From Methanosarcina sp. UBA5 (GTDB lineage Archaea > Halobacteriota > Methanosarcinia > Methanosarcinales > Methanosarcinaceae), in the NCBI RefSeq assembly GCF_002505485.1, contig NZ_DAVG01000047.1, positions 1 through 9,172 on the forward strand: a stretch of DNA of 9,172 bases, written 5' to 3'. The translations under genes were made by a program, and so were the position numbers. Under the pieces are notes generated by a model that saw only the letters and a program-made list of their open reading frames with translations, was not told the DNA's origin and ran no database searches. This document shows positions 5,807 through 9,172 of the stretch, one piece after another; position 1 is the first letter of the stretch, and every line of letters begins with the position of its first letter.

Positions 5807-6301
5807 CTAACATATCTTTTTCTTATACAAACTCATGCTTTCTACTTGAACAATTGTTTCCCCCACATTGCAAAAGCCATATGCTTCATAATATTTACAC
5901 AGCCTTGACACGTGTTTTCCGCAATCCAGCCGTAGGTAATCTTTTCCCTGCTGTTGACAATAATCTTCAATCAGTGTTAAAGCACGCTCACCAGTATGTT
6001 GCCCGGCTAAATGACGTGTTATTGTGAACGAATGAACATAGCCTGCAGTATCTTCTCTGTTCCCCCAGAAAAGTTCATCTGTCCATTGTAATCGGAAGCA
6101 TCCAATAGCTTCATTTGCTTGGCAAATCATATAGAATTCTTTGTTTTCAAACCCTTCCTTAATCCAGTCGACAAACTCAGCTGGGGGGTTAAGCCAGCTC
6201 TGCCAGTAGTCTATCTGTTTTTCTCTAAGCCAGAGTGCAGCATCTTTCAAAAATTGTAGGACTAAAGTAAACTCATCTTGATACATAGATCGGAAATACA
6301 A
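5807..6301 (-). CDS. GNAT-family N-acetyltransferase
   Basis: The 164-residue length and layout fit a single GNAT domain, which transfers an acetyl group from acetyl-CoA to an amine; the substrate cannot be told. The N-terminal strand and helix (YFRSMYQDEFTLVLQFLKDAA) lead to the central strand AIGCFRLQW (residues 65-73). The acetyl-CoA motif A is HSFTITRHLAGQHTGERAL (90-108), with the pyrophosphate loop around G100-Q-H-T-G104. Motif B is LRLDCGKHVSRLCKYYEAYGF (123-143). The start is uncertain: TTG at 6301 keeps the whole first strand and is preferred, with a stop two codons upstream, but an ATG at 6286 is possible. Neither has a strong ribosome binding site. The gene stands alone, separated by ORF-free spacers on both sides. 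Confidence 0.85.
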   Translation of the reverse strand: MYFRSMYQDEFTLVLQFLKDAALWLREKQIDYWQSWLNPPAEFVDWIKEGFENKEFYMICQANEAIGCFRLQWTDELFWGNREDTAGYVHSFTITRHLAGQHTGERALTLIEDYCQQQGKDYLRLDCGKHVSRLCKYYEAYGFCNVGETIVQVESMSLYKKKIC

Positions 6302-6458
6302 GTCTCACACCAAGGGTATTCATTCCGTTGAATGTTGTAGATCTGATGTTTTCAGGGGGTTTGGTTATTTCTGAGCTTTTTCGACATACGTATAGAAAAA
6401 GGTATTTATTGAAAAAGCAAAAGCTTCTTCAAAATTTTCAATAGTTTAAAAATAGTTC

Positions 6459-6590
6459 AGTTTACATTCCTGAACTTTTGTCAACTATCTACAGGAATCA
6501 CCATGATTTTAACCTTAAAAACTTAATATCTAAGAGGTGACTAGAGCAAAACACACTTTTGAGTTGACAAAATTACTAGATTTGTAAACT
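6459..6590. repeat. Long imperfect inverted repeat
   Basis: The left arm 6459-6485 begins AGTTTACA and ends TTTTGTCAAC. The right arm 6563-6590 begins GTTGACAAAA and ends TGTAAACT. The outer 8 and inner 10 bases are perfect complements; the middle of the arms is diverged. The 77-bp interval between the arms has no gene. It could be a miniature inverted-repeat element, a regulatory dyad or a long hairpin. Confidence 0.45.
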
Positions 6591-6740
6591 TACCTACTCT
6601 ACAACAAAGCCGGACAAAAAACTTTGAGTATATAAATAAACTCTTCAAAAAGAGAAATTTTATCTGTAAATTGACCTTTACTATGGGGAAGCGGTCAAGT
6701 TTAGACAGTTGTGAAAGTGTAGTCTGAGAATGATAGAATG

Positions 6741-6780
6741 TTTTGAAAAAATGTAAAATATAAGAAATACAGAAAAAAGG
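6741..6780 (-). terminator. T-rich terminator of the HsdR_N-type gene
   Basis: Directly after the stop codon the minus strand reads CCTTTTTTCTGTATTTC and then a second run, ACATTTTTTC. No stem is present. Consecutive T-tracts like these are typical archaeal termination signals. Confidence 0.45.
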
Positions 6781-6785
6781 CGCAA

Positions 6786-7871
6786 TCAAGAGTTTTTAAC
6801 TTTTTCATAATCATCAATCGTGCCTTTCAATTTATCAGCATAACTGTAAATACCATTTAAATCCTCAATAGGCACTTTCTCTTCATTTTTATCAATGAAT
6901 AAACCTAGGTATTTCTGCTTGGTATTGAAGTACATGCGGCATATAGGCTTTCTGTTGTTGTCATCCAACAGTATACCACAGTAAGACTTCTTGTCTCTAA
7001 TAGCCACCCTATTTAGATCAATATTCTCTCGGAGAATAGATTTAACAATGAAATACCCTTCAATTTCTTCTTGAGTCGTTACAATATCGTTCAAATTATT
7101 GTTGGTGTTGTTGAGATCAGGTGACGTATTTTCATTATCTAAAGTAGAAGAGACTGTATCTTCAGACATGGCGAACTTTAATCGATCATTGATCCTGTCA
7201 TTAATAAACTGATTAATAGCATTTCTAGTAATAGTAGTGAACTTTTCACGAACACTCTGCGTAAAAGGACCGTCATTCACTTTTTTAGCGAAAAATTTAA
7301 CAAACTCTTCAGAAGGAGAATTTATTTCATTTGCAAGAATCAGCTTGATTTCCTTTATGTATTTTAATCCGCAAGCTACGTTTGCTAAATCATCAATATT
7401 AAATGATTCCTTTTTAAATCGTTTTAACTCATTTATCAAAGGCTCTTTAACGTCTAATAAGTTTATTTCCAAAAATGACTTATCATCCATTTTATTTGGG
7501 GCTTCAATATCTGTATAAAAACGATACACTATGCCATTTGTTAAAATCCCTATTTTTGCCTCACTCACGCTAAAATATCTAAACAATTGAGAAGCATACT
7601 CGTTATCAAGATCAGCATCAATGTTTTTGCACTCAATTAGTATTACTGGCTTGCCATCTTGCATAATAGCGTAATCAACCTTTTCACCTTTTTTTGTACC
7701 ATAATCAGTAGTAAATTCAGGGACAACCTCAGTAGGATCAAAAACGTTATAACCCAATATATTTAAAAGAGGCAAAACAAGTGCATTCTTTGTGGCTTCT
7801 TCAGTTTTTATACTTTCAGATAACTTGGGGATTTTAGTGGCTAACACCTTAATTTGGTCGATGAAATCCAT
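6786..7871 (-). CDS. Stand-alone HsdR N-terminal-type nuclease-fold protein
   Basis: The 361-residue protein matches the 'type I restriction enzyme R, N-terminal domain' group, with a PD-(D/E)xK nuclease fold. Counting from the ATG, a conserved helix TEEATKNALVLPLLNILGY (23-41) is followed by VDYAI with D66, then VILIECKN with E80 and K82, then Q95 in QLFRYF and the strand GILTNGIVYRFYTD. The catalytic set E-D-ExK-Q is intact, so it may cleave DNA. The C-terminal part (about 270-361) forms a second small domain with ILLDDNNRKPICRMYFN and KQKYLGLFID, usual in these stand-alone proteins. No helicase, methylase or specificity gene is nearby, so this is not a complete type I system. The start is ATG 7871, with AGGAAGTG 7 nt upstream; a TTG two codons earlier is less likely. 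Confidence 0.85.
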   Translation of the reverse strand: MDFIDQIKVLATKIPKLSESIKTEEATKNALVLPLLNILGYNVFDPTEVVPEFTTDYGTKKGEKVDYAIMQDGKPVILIECKNIDADLDNEYASQLFRYFSVSEAKIGILTNGIVYRFYTDIEAPNKMDDKSFLEINLLDVKEPLINELKRFKKESFNIDDLANVACGLKYIKEIKLILANEINSPSEEFVKFFAKKVNDGPFTQSVREKFTTITRNAINQFINDRINDRLKFAMSEDTVSSTLDNENTSPDLNNTNNNLNDIVTTQEEIEGYFIVKSILRENIDLNRVAIRDKKSYCGILLDDNNRKPICRMYFNTKQKYLGLFIDKNEEKVPIEDLNGIYSYADKLKGTIDDYEKVKNS

Positions 7872-7878
7872 TGTCAAA

Positions 7879-7886
7879 CACTTCCT
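7879..7886 (-). promoter_or_regulatory. Ribosome binding site of the nuclease-fold gene
   Basis: AGGAAGTG on the minus strand, 7 nt before the ATG at 7871. It favours ATG over the TTG at 7877, which would be only one base away. Confidence 0.55.
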
Positions 7887-8124
7887 TAACTCCTAAAAAC
7901 CTAAAAAATATTATAAGTCTTTATAGATATAGCTGACGATTTGTGTATAATCCCTGGGATAATTTCATCAAAGCTTGTTATTAATTATTATATTTCAAAA
8001 GTTGCAAAACAAGATAGTAAGTAGAATTAGGGAAGTCGTGAGAGTACAGCCCCTTTGTGTGAAGGTAGCAGACACTTTCAATATTTTCTATTCCTAATTC
8101 CACTAAAAAAGGCATAGAAATTTT

Positions 8125-8141
8125 GGTTCCGTTGCAAAAAA
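8125..8141 (+). repeat. Left terminal inverted repeat of the IS6 element
   Basis: GGTTCCGTTGCAAAAAA, identical to the reverse complement of the right end. Confidence 0.9.
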
Positions 8142-8189
8142 TATCTGCTAAGGATATAATAAAATAAAAAGGAAATCAAAGATAGTGAC

Positions 8190-8894
8190 ATGCTATCTAA
8201 TTCCTTTAAATGGAAGCACTTTGCAGGAGAAATCATCTTATTAAACGTAAGATGGTACTTAAAATATGCATTGAGTTATAAAAATTTAGAGGAAATAATG
8301 ACAGAAAGAGGAATAAAAGTCGACCATACAACAATCATGAGATGGGTACATCAATATTCACCTGAAATAGAAAAGAAGATAAGAAGGCAGTTAAGACCAA
8401 CTAATAACTCTTGGAGAGTTGATGAAACCTATATCAAAGTAAAAGGTAAATGGAAATATCTTTACAGAGCAGTTGATTCAGATGGAGATACAATTGATTT
8501 CATGCTAAGTGCGAAACGAAATAGAAAAGCTGCAAAGAGATTCCTTAAGAAAGCCTTGGATTTAAATCACAATCAAATGCCGAGAGTAATAACAGTTGAT
8601 AAGAATCCAGCTTATCCTATTGCCATAAATGAACTGAAAAATGAAAAGAACTTGTCTGAAAATGTTGAAATTAGACAAGTTAAGTATTTGAACAACATTA
8701 TAGAACAAGATCATAGGTCTATAAAGCGAATAATTGCTCCAATGCTAGGTTTTCAGGATTTTTGTTCTGCAAGTAAGATTTTGAAAGGAATTGAAGCTAT
8801 GAATATTGTTAAAAAAGGGCAAATCAAAAATTTTAATTATTCTGCTCTTGAGGAAGCAAAATGCATTAATCAATTATTTGGACTAGTTCCATAA
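8190..8894 (+). CDS. IS6-family DDE transposase
   Basis: The 234-residue protein has the usual IS6 length. A helix-turn-helix region (about residues 30-56, SYKNLEEIMTERGIKVDHTTIMRW) binds the element ends. The catalytic triad is D78 in WRVDETYIK, D137 in ITVDKNPAYP and E172 in NNIIEQDHRSIK, with K179 seven residues after the glutamate; the spacing D-x58-D-x34-E is typical of the family. The frame is unbroken, so the enzyme should be active. A TATA-like run (GATATAATAAAA, about 8153-8164) lies inside the left end. No strong ribosome binding site precedes the ATG; GGAAATC is rather far upstream. It catalyses replicative transposition giving cointegrates. Confidence 0.93.
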   Translation: MLSNSFKWKHFAGEIILLNVRWYLKYALSYKNLEEIMTERGIKVDHTTIMRWVHQYSPEIEKKIRRQLRPTNNSWRVDETYIKVKGKWKYLYRAVDSDGDTIDFMLSAKRNRKAAKRFLKKALDLNHNQMPRVITVDKNPAYPIAINELKNEKNLSENVEIRQVKYLNNIIEQDHRSIKRIIAPMLGFQDFCSASKILKGIEAMNIVKKGQIKNFNYSALEEAKCINQLFGLVP

Positions 8895-8964
8895 TATTGA
8901 TATATTTCCATTGGATATTTTTGACTTTTGTTCATCATTAATAGATTTACACGCTTATTATGAT

Positions 8965-8981
8965 TTTTTTGCAACGGAACC
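8965..8981 (-). repeat. Right terminal inverted repeat of the IS6 element
   Basis: The plus strand reads TTTTTTGCAACGGAACC, the exact reverse complement of the left end. Confidence 0.9.
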
Positions 8982-9091
8982 ATTAATATTGCCTATGGTT
9001 TTCTTACTGCATTTTTTTCAATTATTAGTTTAAAGTTAAAATTTAGAAGATTACTTTTTTTATCTTATAATTTTAAGATCTTTAACATTAT

Positions 9092-9107
9092 GATATAATT
9101 TAAAAAG
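9092..9107 (+). promoter_or_regulatory. TATA-like box before the gene at the right edge
   Basis: GATATAATTTAAAAAG lies about 60 nt before the ATG at 9159. Transcription beginning about 25 nt downstream would leave a leader of 30-40 nt. The surroundings are very AT-rich, so this is a weak call. Confidence 0.35.
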
Positions 9108-9158
9108 TTTATTATGTTTGTATCTCATATCATAGGTAGTTCTCAATTAGGAGAATAA

Positions 9159-9172
9159 ATGATAAAAAAGGA
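9159..9172 (+). CDS. 5' end of a gene cut off by the window edge
   Basis: ATG at 9159 follows AGGAG (9149-9153) with a 5-nt spacer and begins Met-Ile-Lys-Lys. Only four full codons are inside the window, so the product cannot be named. The ribosome binding site and an upstream TATA-like box make a true start plausible. Confidence 0.5.

Larger units (their letters stand above)
6302..6785. other. Gene-free spacer with inverted repeats
   Basis: About 480 bp without a supported gene. Towards the acetyltransferase there is a possible leftward TATA-like box (AATAAATACC, 6401-6410) lying between an 8-bp inverted repeat GCTTTTTC (6375-6382) and GAAAAAGC (6411-6418), with a palindrome ATACGTAT between them at 6386-6393. 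Further right is a long inverted repeat with arms at 6459-6485 and 6563-6590. The right end holds the T-rich terminator of the nuclease gene. An 82-codon minus-strand frame at 6541-6789 begins with TTG, overlaps the nuclease stop codon and has no ribosome binding site; I do not count it as a gene. Confidence 0.55.
8125..8981 (+). mobile_element. IS6-family insertion sequence, complete, 857 bp
   Basis: Terminal inverted repeats GGTTCCGTTGCAAAAAA lie at 8125-8141 and, inverted, at 8965-8981, and they match perfectly. They enclose one intact DDE transposase gene. Size and layout fit the IS6 family, which moves by replicative cointegrate formation. The flanking 8-mers differ (GAAATTTT on the left, ATTAATAT on the right), so there is no target duplication. 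This suggests recombination or an adjacent deletion after insertion. The exact IS name cannot be given from the sequence alone. Confidence 0.9.

Noticed and set aside
6541..6789. 82-codon minus-strand frame
   Set aside because: It begins with TTG overlapping the nuclease stop codon, has no ribosome binding site, and runs through T-rich terminator sequence. It resembles no family I know.

Overview
The window is AT-rich, with gene-poor spacers and genes mostly on the minus strand. It is most likely from a methanogenic archaeon of the Methanosarcina type. The main clue is a 1034-residue protein built from 36-residue HEAT-type repeats (PDKQQAWNDLHRLTNDED...VRSSAASALGSAFSQ), a repeat style I associate with Methanosarcinales. 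Several genes also have archaeal BRE/TATA-like boxes followed by pyrimidine tracts. This assignment comes from recall of family style, not from a search.

Region by region. Bases 1-744 hold no convincing gene, but contain a leftward BRE/TATA-like box, two tandem TGACTARTCAGTCA boxes and a GC-rich stretch that may encode a structured RNA. Bases 745-1702 (minus) look like a small accessory cluster: an AbrB/SpoVT-type DNA-binding protein of 52 aa, a cysteine-rich VLP-type zinc-ribbon protein of 127 aa, and a 79-aa four-cysteine protein. The VLP family is better known from Firmicutes mobile elements, so this cluster may have been acquired. Bases 1785-2030 hold hairpins, a purine-rich tract and the HEAT gene terminator.

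Bases 2068-5172 (minus) encode the HEAT-repeat protein, with a helical or coiled-coil C-terminal third and a hydrophobic tail. Bases 5173-5806 have no gene but contain a GC-rich foldable element. A GNAT acetyltransferase (minus) occupies 5807-6301. An ORF-free spacer with a long inverted repeat follows. A stand-alone HsdR_N-type (PD-(D/E)xK) nuclease-fold protein (minus) lies at 6786-7871.

Bases 8125-8981 are a complete IS6-family insertion sequence on the plus strand, with matching terminal inverted repeats but no matching 8-bp target duplication. The window ends on the first codons of a plus-strand gene behind a good ribosome binding site.

The genes form no recognisable pathway. The mixture of a repeat scaffold, a solitary restriction-type nuclease domain, an AbrB regulator, a mobile-element zinc-ribbon protein and an IS is typical of an accessory region. 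A defence role for any of them is speculation. The most interesting unexplained signals are the tandem operator-like boxes, the GC-rich foldable element at 5501-5612, the AbrB/VLP/four-cysteine cluster, and the mosaic duplication pattern inside the HEAT gene.
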